The notes beneath the pieces are model-generated. The model did no database searches. It was not told the origin of the DNA and saw only the letters and a program-made list of their open reading frames with translations. A stretch of DNA of 64,000 bases from Chrysomallon squamiferum (Eukaryota; Mollusca; Gastropoda; Neomphalida; Peltospiridae): contig CM022671.1 of assembly GCA_012295275.1 (NCBI GenBank), forward strand, positions 10,731,237 to 10,795,236, read 5' to 3'. A program made the position numbers and the translations under genes. Shown piece by piece: positions 37,191 through 50,000 of the stretch. The number at the start of each line of letters is the position of its first letter. Position 1 is the stretch's first letter.

Positions 37191-37502
37191 TGTAAAATAA
37201 CTTTCTTAAAGGGTTTCAATTCTGTTTAAGCCTAATGAAGTACATTTGTCGGTATTTTTGTACAAGTCAAACGTCTTCATTTCATTAATGTTTATTGACG
37301 ATATATTAAACTTACAAAACTAATAATGAACAAGCAAGGCACAGAGTTATAAAATGTTTTTATAATGCGCTATATATTTTTGATAGCTGTTGTTATTATT
37401 ATTATTATTATTATTTTTTTTTTTTTTTTTTTATCAACATCATCAGTGTTGTTATTTTGTATAGTTCTTATTATTATTATTTGTATTGTTATTATTTTGC
37501 AG
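36545..37502. other. Spacer before Piwi remnant
   Basis: TTTA and ATT runs. No PAZ-encoding or N-terminal Piwi exon was seen, although the recognisable Piwi reading begins just after where PAZ would end. Confidence 0.6.
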
Positions 37503-38705
37503 GACATAGCCAATCACACAAGGGTGACCCCCATGCAGAGAAAACTAGCATTGCAGAAGATTGTTGGTGCAGTGAACTCCAATAAACAGGCTTACCAGCA
37601 GTTAGCTTCCTGGGGTTTGGAACTAGACACAGCAACAATAATAGTACATAATCTTTTAATTTAAGCCTATTTTTCATAGCAGAATACTAGTTTATTGTTT
37701 TCTCTTTTAATAATAAATGACTACATTTTTAACTTGGCAGACTTATAGTTGCATGATAGGTAAGCTAGTATAATATTCCAATGGTATACAAATAATTGCA
37801 TTAATTCAGCTGTTGTTATTGTTTCAATTAATCAAACTAATTTTACTTGCTGTTGCTAATTTTTTATATTTTGTCAGATGTTGTCAATTTAATCAACTGT
37901 TTTTATTGTTGTTATTACTAATATTACTGTTTTTGTTATTATTTTATTATGATTATTTATTTTTCTTCTTCTTCTTCTTCTTATTATTATTAGATGAAAA
38001 AGACTAATTAATTTTCTGCTACTAATTTTCAGATTGACGGTCGACTCCTTCCAATGGAAAAAGAGTTGGGGGCAAAGAATTCATGGCGGCACCTGAGGCA
38101 GATTTTGGACCCAAGGTCACACTGTCAAAGGTCATCTTGCCTGTCCCTCTGAGGAGCTGGATTGTCTTCAACAGATCAGAACTGAAACTTTCATTAGAGT
38201 ATTCCAGGACAAAATAAACCCACAGGTAAGTTTTGAAAAAAATTTAGGTAATAAATATCCCCAGACTGGTTTATTTAAAAATCCCTGTATTTAATTTCTC
38301 TGTTTTTTTAATAATAATAAGAGACATTTTTGTTTAAATGCCCAGTTACTGATTCTTTTATTGACCCTAGAAATTAAGTTTTGTTTCTCTGTCATGTGTC
38401 AGTTCTCAATTTTTTATATTTTTTTTCTTTATTAGTAATAGATCAATTTTTATTTATTTATCTGTTTTCTAGTTTAACATTATTTTATAAATATTTATTT
38501 TTCTGTCCAGAACCAGATGGTTGTGGCCATTTGTCCAACCAGTCGTGATGACCGGTATGCAGGCATAAAGAAACTTTGTTGTGTGAAATGTCCCATCCCT
38601 TCTCAGGCAATTAAAGACTGCAAACAAAGAGAAATGCATCGTGTAACAAATGTGTTTCTTAGAATACCCTTTTTAAGTATAAAGTGCGTTTATGATATTT
38701 TGTAT

Positions 38706-38818
<113 letters not shown>

Positions 38819-40615
38819 GTTTAGTTATGCTTTTTGTTAAAAGATTTTACTGAATATTTTGCTGTAGTCCTTTATTCTACTGCAAGAGGAAGTATTCTAA
38901 AAAGAGATTTGTTTGTTGTGGGTGACCTAATTTAGATTCCTTTTTTTAATTAATTGTTTTCAGAAATATTTTAATTTTTCATTTGGTTAGAAATTTCACC
39001 CTGTCTTGCATTGTGTGTTTCAGATGATCGTTGCAGAAACCTTAAGCCATCCACAGAAACTGTGCAGTATTACACAGAAAATAGCTCTTCAGATTAACTG
39101 CAAACTTGGTGGGGAGCTCTGGGTCCTGGAAATACCTCTAGTAAGTTGCTCAGAACTTTGTTAAATAGACCAACTTATGAAAGACAAATGATGATTTACG
39201 AAATAACAGAGGTCTCTTAAATTTTGGTCCATGTGTTAACATCAAAATGAGTAAATAAATAAATAGTAAGTTAATTAAAACATTGTTATTGATATCCATT
39301 TTTTTAATGAAATAAACAGGATTTGTAGGACAATATAGTCACTTCAGCTTCATTTCAAATGCTAATATGAAAAATGAATTTAAAAAAATGGGAAAAAAAA
39401 TCTTTGTAGATACCTAGATAGATAGAATATTAACTTTCAAAGTAACATCACAGTAAATTATTCAAAGTTTTTAAAAAAAGAAATTAAATTATATAAAACA
39501 TATACAATTTCTTAATTTCATTTAAAATGACAACATAAAAATATGTTTTTTCTTATTCAGATTAATTTAAAACACTGGTACTTATAGAGATTTTTGATAA
39601 AACAAACATTCCAATACCAAGTTTTTAATAACATAAGGAATAATTTATCCAGTATTTTCACTTTCTTAATTTCTTTGCAAATGCCAGTATGAAGAAAACG
39701 AAAGTGTTAAATGTTTGGGTTTTTTTCAGAGTAATTTAATGGTGACTGGAATTAATGTATATCATGATGTCATAAAGGATAAGCGATCTATTGCTGGGTT
39801 TGTTGCAAGTATGAACAAGACGTGTACGAGTTGGTTTTCAAAGTTGTTTTCAACTTCCCCATCAGGAGCTTGTCGATGTTTGATATCTTCACTGAGAAAA
39901 TTCCATGAAGTAAGTTTCTTTGTTTTTATCGTTTTTGTTTTTAAGTTACCTGATTTTGATTTTTTAATTTTATTTTTTCATATATTGCTTTCTTTCTTTT
40001 TTCTTTCATTGTCTTTTCTTTCTTTCTTTCTTTCTTTCTAAATATATATATGGATGAGTTTCACATTTTGATAAAGTCTGTTTAAATTTTATTGACATTT
40101 ACCATGTTTGTGTCAGAAAAGGTCTATACATTTATTGGTAGTAATAGTGGTAGCTAGCTGCAGTAGCAGCAACAGTAGTAGTACGAGAAGTAGTTGATAG
40201 TGTGATACTGTTATTGTTGTTATTCAAAGATAAAATTTACAGAAATGTTGTGGATACTACATCATTACTGTAATCATCTTCATGCATAATTATTATTATT
40301 AATATTAATATATTTATTCTCTTCATCATTTTCATTACAGTTTTTTTTTTTTTTTTTTTTTAATTGTTTGTGTGTGTATATGTATATATAGTGTTTTTAT
40401 TTTATTTTTTAAATAGGTGAATCACAAATTGCCAGACAAGATAATAGTGTATTGTGATGGTGTGTCTGATGTTCAGCTGAACACAGTGTCTGGCTATGAA
40501 GTCAAACAGCTTGAGAATTGTTTCGCACATTTTGGAGACTACATGCCTCAGGTGTCAGTCATCATTGTTCAGAAACGAATCAACACGAGAATCTTCCACA
40601 ATGTAAGTTTTATTA

Positions 40616-41060
40616 CACTTTATTATAATGCCCAGTGCAAAAGTGATATCCAGTGTATATCTTGTTATAATTCCCAGTCTCAGTCTTGTTATAATGTCCA
40701 ATACAACATAAATTTTATTCTGTCCAGTTCAGTATCAAAACTTCTTATAATGTCTTCTTCGGTATCTGTATTATTATAATATCAGGTTAAGTATATGTAT
40801 TATTATAACATCCAATTAAATATCTGTATTATTATTATTATGATATCCCCAGTTAAGTATTATTATTATTATTAGAATATCCAATTCAGTATCAAAACGT
40901 GTTATAATCTCTTGTTCAATATCTGTATTATGATAATATCCAGTTAAGTATGTGTTATTGTAAAGTCCAGTTCACAATCAGTATTGTTCTAATATAGAGT
41001 TCAGTATCAGTATTATTATAATGTCAGTTCAGGATCGTTATTATTATAACGTCTTGTTGA
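40616..41060. repeat. Degenerate intronic tandem repeat (about 30-40 bp period)
   Basis: Loose repeats of TTATTATAATATCCAGTT followed by a CAGTATCTG-like word fill most of this intron of the Piwi remnant. The period is irregular and the copies are diverged. Confidence 0.7.
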
Positions 41061-41801
41061 TACAAGTCAATTTGTTTATAACAGGACAGTTTAATATTTA
41101 GCAAATATTTTTTGCATTGAGTCAGTTATCTGTGTTGTTGGCAAAAAATAAACAATTAAAAAAAAATGTAAGCATATCCAATAGAAAGCTAAGAAAGCTT
41201 TAGTGCTTCAGTTAAATCACAACTGCTAGCAATTTAAAAATGGAATTTGTTCTGGCAGAGCGAAATGACATAGCAGAAACTACCAGGTTCACTGTTACAC
41301 TAAATATCATGAATGTTCTGAGAAACATTTATTTAAAGCTCGAGTCTTTTCAGGGTGGAGGAAGGCATGTAAAAGAGCAGAAGTGTTATTTTAGTTCATG
41401 TTTTATGCCAGAATCAACAGATTAGTTGCTTAATTAGGTACATGGATATACCATCTTCTGATGTCAAATTCTGTTACATTTGGCAGAAGTAGCTAATACT
41501 ATAATCTGTAAAAATGATTCTGTAAATTGTTCTGTGTCCACTGACAATGGTACTTTATAGATATAAACAGACTATAGTTATTGGGGATGTTATTATAGGT
41601 TTTCAGTGAGACAAAAATTTTGAAGTTTCATAGTAAGAAGTATTAAAAATATAAAGATTTATAAATAAAAAATTTTAAATAAAAAAATTAAATTAAAAAA
41701 TATATTTCTGTTTCAGACACCCAGAGATCTGCAGAATCCACCTCCAGATACAGTTGTTGATCATACTGTTACCAGAAGAGACTGGTAAGTAATCAAAACA
41801 C

Positions 41802-41834
<33 letters not shown>

Positions 41835-42009
41835 TGATCATTTTGTTTTAAATTATTAAAAAGGATTCAGCTATGTGGTTAACTGACTATTTATTAGACA
41901 AAAACAGTAATTCTCATGTATGCAATCTTACAAACATTTCATTAATTAAAAAAAAGGGAAAACATCTATAATATTGTTCTTGTTTGTTTTGTGTTTTTGA
42001 TGGTGCTAA

Positions 42010-42040
<31 letters not shown>

Positions 42041-43079
42041 GAGTATGTGTCCTTTTTAGAATAAATCTTTTGAGAAAATGGTACTGAGATAATATTTAAA
42101 AAAGGAACAAACTTTCTCGTTATCTTCCTCGTGTCTCAGCATGTATGACAGGGAGCTGTCTCTCCTACTCACTACATCATCATCCATGATGGGATCGGAC
42201 TGCCTCCAGACAAGATGCAAAGACTGGCCTACAAAATGACACACCTCTACTTCAACTGGCCTCGGACAATCAGAGCTCCCGCACCATGTCAGGTATGCAT
42301 ATTTGTTGATATGGTAATTTTATATGTTGTCATGGAAACAAATATTGGTTGCTGGATATGTCTTTTATGGTTCAGAGATTTCATTCTGTAATCAAGATAA
42401 GATCTGAATACTTTTCTACTAGGTAGAAATTTGTCAGTCATTTTTGTGCCAGCTTCAAAGGACATTTTCCAGGATGTTTCTTTAATTATATGAAAATTTA
42501 TATGGTTTAACTTGAAATGTAATTCTATGTAATGTTTCTGTCACCAAAATAAAGTTAATATTCAAGTTTGAAATATAATTCTCAGTAACACTGGAGTGAG
42601 GTGGGGGTCTAATCAAAACAAAGATATTTATGTTTTGCTAGAGATTTTGTTTTATGCGCTGTTCATTTAAATAAGAAAAAGTTACCATGGTTTTGTTTGA
42701 AACGTGTGTATTAACTCAAACTGTCATATTTTGGGGATTTGTTGGAGTTATTTATAAATCAAAAGAAATAAACATACATTATATATATAACGTGTGTGTG
42801 TGTGTGTGTTTTTTATTTCAAGTACTAATCATTTTTATTTTTTTTTTTTACTTTTTATTATAGTATGCTCACAAACTGGCATATCTTGTTGGACAGATGT
42901 CACAAAGAACCCAGTGAATGTTTATCCGACACACAGAAGAAGAAAAAAATATAAGCAAAAACACAAAACGAAAATGAAAATTGGATGGACATTTTTTTCT
43001 GTTAATTTATAAAATTTATATTACATTTATTTATTTTTGTAAAGCAAAACTTAGATGAGTTTTTAATAAATGTTACGAA

Positions 43080-43312
43080 AGGTACTTTTTGTTGTTGTTA
43101 CTGCTTACAAAAAAAAAAAAAAAAAAAAAAAAAAATAAATAAATAAATAAATAAATAAAAAAAAAAAAATAAAATTTTAATTTAATTTAAATAATAATAA
43201 TAAAAAAATAATATATATATATATATAAATAAAAAAAAAAAAAAAAAAAAAATAAAAAAACATAACATAAAAAAAAAAAATACCAAAAAAAAAAAAATAA
43301 AATAAAAAAAAA
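43080..43312. repeat. A-rich low-complexity tract
   Basis: Runs of A with interspersed AAAT and a (TA)n follow the Piwi remnant by about 130 bp. Base accuracy here is probably poor. Confidence 0.9.
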
Positions 43313-43704
43313 CTGGTGCCCGTTTCAATTGCGCGTAGACTTAATTACTAAAATAACACCTATTACAGAGTACCGGTCACTTCTTATAAAAATGGCAGAA
43401 ATTGTTCGAAATAATCTTTTGTTTTGACGAGGTTAGTTGAATTAAATTATATCGGAAAATATTTAATTTTAGATTATGACAGTCAGCTGTAGCGTTAGAT
43501 AAATATAAACGAGAGCATTGTAATTTGGAATATGTAATGACTGGTCCATGGAACTGGAAAAACAACAATAGTAACGACCCCCCCCCAAAAAAATAAATAA
43601 AAATTTAAGCAGATAAACATGCGAAAGACAGTTGATAATAGATTTGATTAATAATCGAAAATAAAGTATTACTCACAACTACACCTTCCCTTATGCACAA
43701 AAAT

Positions 43705-43751
<47 letters not shown>

Positions 43752-44440
43752 TCCACAATATATTAATGGATATTAATATACATTTAATTTAATTAGTTAT
43801 AATTATCCAAAATTATTTAATCTGTATTCTAATGTCTTTAAACATATAAAGAATTAAACAGCTGAATTCATATCATAGTTCTGAACTTTAAATTAGATAA
43901 TAAAAAGGATAACAGTGGGCCATTGTTTGATACTAGTGAAGCTGCTTTATTAAGTCTCGGTAGAAACCTAGCCACTGGCTTACCAGATTGAGATGTCAGT
44001 GACCATTATTTTCAAACTGACAGTTGAAATGCCAAGCTTATTTTACATTGATTTTAAGTTTTGAAAGGTATAAGTAATCAGCCATTTTGAATTTTGATAT
44101 TTTATAAAGTTTTCTAAATTTTATTTTAAACTAGATAATTACTCAGTTAAGTAAGTCTACTAATGAATGATACTTTGTCCTGAAAAATCAATTCATTTTA
44201 CTAATGATATTTAATTTTTCATTTTTTTTTTTTTTTGTTTGTTTCAGAATTACCAGTACTGATATGAGATAAAAATCATTCTTTGAATAACGATGTTAGG
44301 ATGTGTTTTGGTAAGTTTATACAAAATACTTAAGCTATATCCTGTGTTTAAATGTCAGAAAATCATAGAGTAACTGATAATCTGCGATATTATTTTTATA
44401 GTGTAATGTATGGTGCAAAGTATAATTTTGATTATCGATA
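43313..44440. other. AT-rich spacer, no gene recognised
   Basis: Includes a C8 run (about 43579) and a long (AAT)n (about 43710-43750). No supported coding sequence was found. Confidence 0.6.
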
Positions 44441-44449
44441 TAGTGGTCA

Positions 44450-45195
44450 TGATCTAAAATTTGGCAGGTGTGTTAGCTGCTCAGTCTCTAACAGAGTTGT
44501 CTGTTAACTAAATCTGTTATCAATTCATTGATTTCTTATAGTTAATTTTTCTTTCACCTGCACTGTCATTTTCCTTTTTCTTGGAATGGATATTTATTTT
44601 TAAATGTTATGAGTTAAAATAATAAGAATCAAATCATTTTTGTGAATCATTCACTGTTTCTGCCAATAGCTGATCATTGTTTCCAGCTGCTGTTATGTTA
44701 CACATTTATTCAAATACTTTTGCTTAATCATTCAGATTTTTAAATATTCATTTAATTCATAGTTAATTAGTCATTTTAATAATAATAATATTATAAAAAA
44801 TAAAAAAATTGGTGACATTACTTTTTGTTTAAAAGCCCCTGACTGAAATATTAAAATTTAAAATTTCTCATAAATAAATAAACAAAAATAATACAATTTA
44901 ATTTGTTATAATTATAATATACATCTGTGTACAATTTTATATATTTCTAAATGCTTAAACTGAGATTAAATAAAACAATAATAATGATAATAATAATAAT
45001 AATAATGAAACATCTGCTGATGCAGTGTTGATATTAATCTGTGCATCATGCATTTGTTGTCAGTCTTCTAAACTTAATAAATAATAAAATAGTTATTATT
45101 AAAAATAAATAAATTATAAAAATAAAAATTAGCTAGTCATTAAGATTTAGAATGTACTCAATATGAAGCAAACAATCCATTTATTCAAATCAGTG
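44450..45195 (-). repeat. AT-rich repeat family copy, inverted
   Basis: Reverse complement of the 7.3-7.9 kb part of the array. It includes the words for TTGACAAAGCAGG, the GTTAGAGA inverted-repeat region, and GAATGATTCACAAAAA. It ends where repeat segment A begins. Confidence 0.75.
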
Positions 45196-45413
45196 CTTTA
45201 ATTTTATACCTAAGAAGGTATAAAAATGCTAAATTTACAGCAATCTATATAAATCAATAAGTCTATCTATCCACTAGAGAAATAAACACAACACCTCAGT
45301 GAAGGTTCACGTTAATTATTTAATTATGATATTTGCTGCTCCTTGTTGTTTTCTAGCTTGTTAAAGGTTTCGTATTCGTCATTCAAAAACATTTGGTTTC
45401 CTCGCCTACCTGA
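45196..45413 (-). repeat. Composite repeat segment A, distal half, inverted
   Basis: Reverse complement of 10716-11096 with an internal replacement. It shares GAGGTGTTGTGT, CTTATTGATTTATATAGATT and GGAAACCAAATGTTTTTGAA. The proximal half lies at 52030-52560, on the far side of the LINE-bearing block. Confidence 0.8.
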
Positions 45414-46191
45414 ATTCTCATCTTCACCATTTATTTCACTCTCTCTTACTTCTCTATGCTCTGTTCTCTTCTCTTTTTTAATTACCTTGAACCTTGAACA
45501 AAATTAATGTGCTAATCAGAGCAAGCTGTTGCGAAGCACGTCTACGACAGACATGCTTTCTGACAGGTCAGCGGGCATGTCTGTCGCAGAAAAGAGTTTT
45601 GGCTAAGGAAAGAGAATGGGTTCTCGTTACGATTACAGGACACAAGGGAGTGTCCAGCATATTGGATTGTAACGAATCGGTTGCAATGTTTCGTTGATGT
45701 TTTCTGCTTCTTGTTGTTTCCAGCACTTGTCTTGCTCACTGAATGTCTCGTATTCATCACCGGGTCCGTGTTGGTTCCGTCTGCTGTTGATGTTTCCTTG
45801 GTTTTTTTTGGCTGCTTCCCTCTGGTCCAACAATTCCAAAGTTTTTTTTCTTTCCAAATGTCTTTTTATTAATTATAAAATGCTATAAACACCTGCAACT
45901 AAGAATAAGAACATGAGTATAGTTAACTTATTTACTTTTATTATGTACATTTAAAAAAAACAAAAAACAAAAAACAACTATAACCGGGTTAGTATGGTCC
46001 GAAAGTAAGTTTGTATGGTTTTGTTTTTAATTATTAATTTAACTGGTTATTCAGATTGATCCGTCAATCAGTCGATCCATCCAAAGATCAATCAGTTGGA
46101 CAACCAATCAACCTGTAAGTCAGTAAATTCATTCGATTGTTGTTCATTTTTTTTTTTTTTTTTGGACATGAAAATATTCATCTCCAAGAGT

Positions 46192-49100
46192 CTAAAGTTT
46201 GTATTTTGTGTTCAGTGTCCGTTACTGCAGTGAGGACTAACTCTCTGTCTTTCGTGTTTGTTGCCAAGATGTTTTGGAGCCTGAAATTGATTTTTAGTTC
46301 CTCCAGTGTGTTACGTAGTGCTTGTCTTTCCTTGGCGAAATTGTGACAGTGAAACAAGTAGTGTTTGATGGTTTCAGAGAGTGCACAGCTGCAGTTGGAT
46401 GATGTGGTGTTGTGGTATTTGTATCAGATTGCAGTTAAGTTGGTCAAGTAACCAATTCTTACTTTGCTGAGATTGTTGGCGAGTGTGATTTTGAGTGTTT
46501 TGGTTAGTGGTTTGATGTTCAAGTGCCATTTGTTTTTGGTGTTGTTCCATTCGTTTTGCCACTGCTTGTCATAATGTTTGGCTGCGATGGAGAGAATTTC
46601 GTTTATTCCATAGTGTATATCGGTGCAGATGTCTTTGGCTTTAATGCTAAGTGACTCTTTGGCATAATGGTTGGCAATAATTGCCGATGATGCTGACATG
46701 TGCTGGGAGCCACTTGATGATTAGTTGTTTGTCGTTGTGTTGTATGACCTCATGTAGATGTTGTATTCTGCTGAGTAGGTCTGGTCTGCTGGAATGTCCA
46801 GATTGTACTGAGATGACGGAACTTAGGCTGTACGAGAATATGACTGTGTGTTTGTTGTTGTGTTTTCACCCACAGCATGGCTCTGACGATGGCAACCAAT
46901 TTGGCAATGTACACTGAAAGGTGATTTCTGATACGGCTGAATTGTATGCTTGTGGGTTTGTTTGTGTGATCTTGGGCTACAAAGGCGAATCCTATTCTCC
47001 CGTGTAGATGTGTAGATGTGCGTGTGTTGTTTGTAGTTGTCGTTTGCTGCTGCTAGAAATATGGCTTTTTTGAAGGGTGTGAACTCTGTTTTCTCTGTTT
47101 CTGTTTTGATCAGGAAAGGTGTGTTTATTGCTGGTTTTGTTTCTTTGTGGTATGCTGGCAGTGGCATTTCTCCTAATCCTGTTTCCCTTTCGATTTTGTT
47201 GGCTGTTGTCAGGAAATTCGATAGTAGTGGATTATGCGATTTAAAGGGTTGCCCTATTCTTTGTTGGTCGGGGACCAGATCTTTGACAGGGTGGTCTGTG
47301 TTCAGGGTGTGTATTTTCAGGTTGTATTTCAGTAGCTGCAGCTTTCTTCTGTATTTCAGTGGTTGGATGCTGTATTCTGACAGGAGGCTGTCAGATGATG
47401 TTGTGTTTGGTAGGTGGCCGATCACTCTGAGGGCGCTGGATTGAAGTGTGTCTAGTTTTTTTGAACAGTGTTCAGGAGCATTCGAGAGCAACGTGGCTCC
47501 GTAGTCGAGCCTGGAGAGAATACACGCTTTGTTCATCAAAATTAGTGTTGACGCGTTTGCTCCCCAACTGGTTCCGGAAATTAGCTTTAGAAGATTGAGC
47601 GTTTTTTTGCAGGATGCAATTATGTTGTGTATGTGGCATCGGAAGTTGAGTTGACTGTCGAATGTCACACCTAGAAATTTGAATGTCTTTGTTTGTGTTA
47701 TGATGTTGTTGTCGATGTTGAGTGTGATCTTGCTGTTGTCTGATTTCTTGTTGAAAAGGAGGCACGTCGTTTTCGAAAGAGGAAATCTTTATGCCCCATT
47801 TCAACGCCCAATTGTTTATGTTGTTTAAGTCTTTTTGTATTTGTTTCTGTATTGCTGCTGTCGATCTGCCTGCCCACCAAAAGGCGCAGTCATCTGCAAA
47901 GAGTGCTGTATTTATCAGTTCCTTTGGCGGATTTCTGGCGTTGTCTTGTTGGTCGAGTGCTGTGACGATGTTGTTGATGTAGATGTTGAAGAGTGTGGGC
48001 GAGATCTCAGATCCTTGTGGAATGTCGTTTTCTCAGAGGTGTGACCGTTTACTTTGACTGCTATGGTTCTGTTGTTGATAAAGTCTTTGATAAAGTTGAA
48101 CATGTTGCCTTTGATGTTGTTGTTGATTAATTTAACTAGCAGTCCTTCCCTCCATACCATGTCGAATGCTTTTTCAATGTATAGGAATACTGTGTTGAAT
48201 TTTTTTTATTTAATAAAAGATTGGTTGATTGATGTTTGCAGGCGTGTGATCTGGTCATTTGTGCTCTGTTTCTTCCTGAAGCCGCTTTGATATTTGCTGA
48301 TTAAATTGTTGTCGTTTAAATGCTGGCTCAGGTGTGTGTTGATCATCGTTTCCAGTGTTTTGCATGCGTGACGTCAGTGTGATCGGTCTGTAGCTGTTGG
48401 GTAGTAAGTGATCTTTGTGTGGTTTGGGCAAACTGAAACATTCGGCATGTTTCCAGTTTGTTGGAATCTTGCCTGTGGTCCATATTGTGTTGTAGAGGGC
48501 GAGTAAGATTAGTAGTGTTTCATCTGGTAGGTGTTGTGTTATTGTGTAGCTTATTTTATCTGCTCCTGGCTGCTGTACTTTTCTTGTTTTTGAGGGCATG
48601 TTCAAGTTCGCTGATGTTGAAGAGTTGATTGTATTTCATGTGTTCTGTGTCTGCAGAATATTTGTCGATTGTTAGATTGTCCAGTGGTTTCTTTGTGAAT
48701 TTCACTGGGAAGTTTGAGTTGCTGCTGGACTTGGTGAAAGTTTCACTGAGTAGGTCTGCTTTTTGCTTGTTGGTGAATTGGATTTTGTTTTTGTAGACAG
48801 TGTTAAATCTGTGGGGTTTTTTGCCTGGGAAGTTTTTCACTTTAGCCCATGTCTTTGACTGATGTTTTGTTGTCGATGTTGTTGCAAAAAAGTTCCCAGC
48901 GTTCTTGTTTTGCAATGAGAATTAGATTGGAAACTTCTTTTCTTGCTATTTTGTATTTTTCGTGTCTGGAATAATTTCTGTCTTTTTTGTATTGTCTTCT
49001 GAATTTGTTTCTTTCTTTGCATTTCTTTTCTATGCGTTCCACTCACCAGGGAGTGGATATTTTGCCGGTGCATTTTCTGGTTTTGGGTATGAATTTGTTA

Positions 49101-50000
49101 GCAATGGAGTGTATCGTGTTGGTTAGCGATGTGCAGTAGGTGTTGGGGTTCTTTGTGGTGATGTTTCTGCATGCTTTGTTGAATGTCCATTTGGGTGTGA
49201 AAATGGATCTGTCCGAGGTGTTCTTGCTAATATAGTTGGTGAGTATTTGGTGATGGCACTGTTTAGTTCATTGAGCACTTGCCATTCGCAGAGCACTGCG
49301 ATGTCCTTACTTGTGAATGTTGGATCAATGGCGGATTGGCTACCATTGATGTCGCTGGTGTATGTGGATGGTCCGTCATTCAGACATTTTCGAAGGTGAT
49401 TCCAGGGCTGTCATCTGTCGAGCCACCCCATAAGGAGTTGTGACAGTTGAAATCGCCCACTATAAAGAGATTGTTGTTTGTTGTTATCATTTTGTTTAAG
49501 TCATGCGTTTGGATGGTGTGCAGTGCGGGAGTGGGTGGGCTGTACATGTTAATTATGTCGATGTTTTGATTGTTGTTGTGTACTGTGATGCTTAGTATTT
49601 CTATCTTGGTGTGGACTTTGCCTTGGTTCAGCTTGGTGTGTGGAATGTCTTGTTTGACAAGTGTCATGATGCCTCCCCGGATCGTGCTGAATCTGTTAAC
49701 GTAGTGACTTTGATACCCAGGGACCTGAAAGGTTTTTGTTGTAGTGTCCTAGCCATGTTTTTTGTATGCATATTACGTCTGGTGTGTTTCTGGTGAGGCC
49801 AGGAAGTGTAATAGTTCATCTCCGTGGCCTTCTGAGTGGAGGCCTTTAGCGTTCCATTGAAGAATAGAGAGGCCTATGTTACTGGTGTGCTTATAGTGAA
49901 GAGTGTGTAAATGGTTGGTACTATTTGGTGTTTTTTGTTCAGTGTTGTTTTGTGTTTGTGGAATTTCTCTTGTCTGTGTGTAATTTAAGTCTTTTGTCAT
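46192..50000 (-). pseudogene. LINE copy 2 ORF2: endonuclease, RT, RNase H; disrupted
   Basis: A start ATG at 50000 (MTKDLNYTQTREIPQTQNN) overlaps the ORF1 end by about 65 nt, which suggests the ancestral ORF2 start. The endonuclease (49380-49890) keeps IVGDFNCHNSLWGG with its Asp intact. The RT region (about 46900-48600) keeps the FADD box (about 47890) and PQGSEI. RNase H is split near 46820-47000 and again near 46690-46740. The final stop is at 46192. Frameshifts separate the endonuclease, linker, RT and RNase H, so no complete protein could be made as written. Copies 1 and 2 are broken at different points, so both decayed, or were mis-assembled, independently. Confidence 0.8.
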
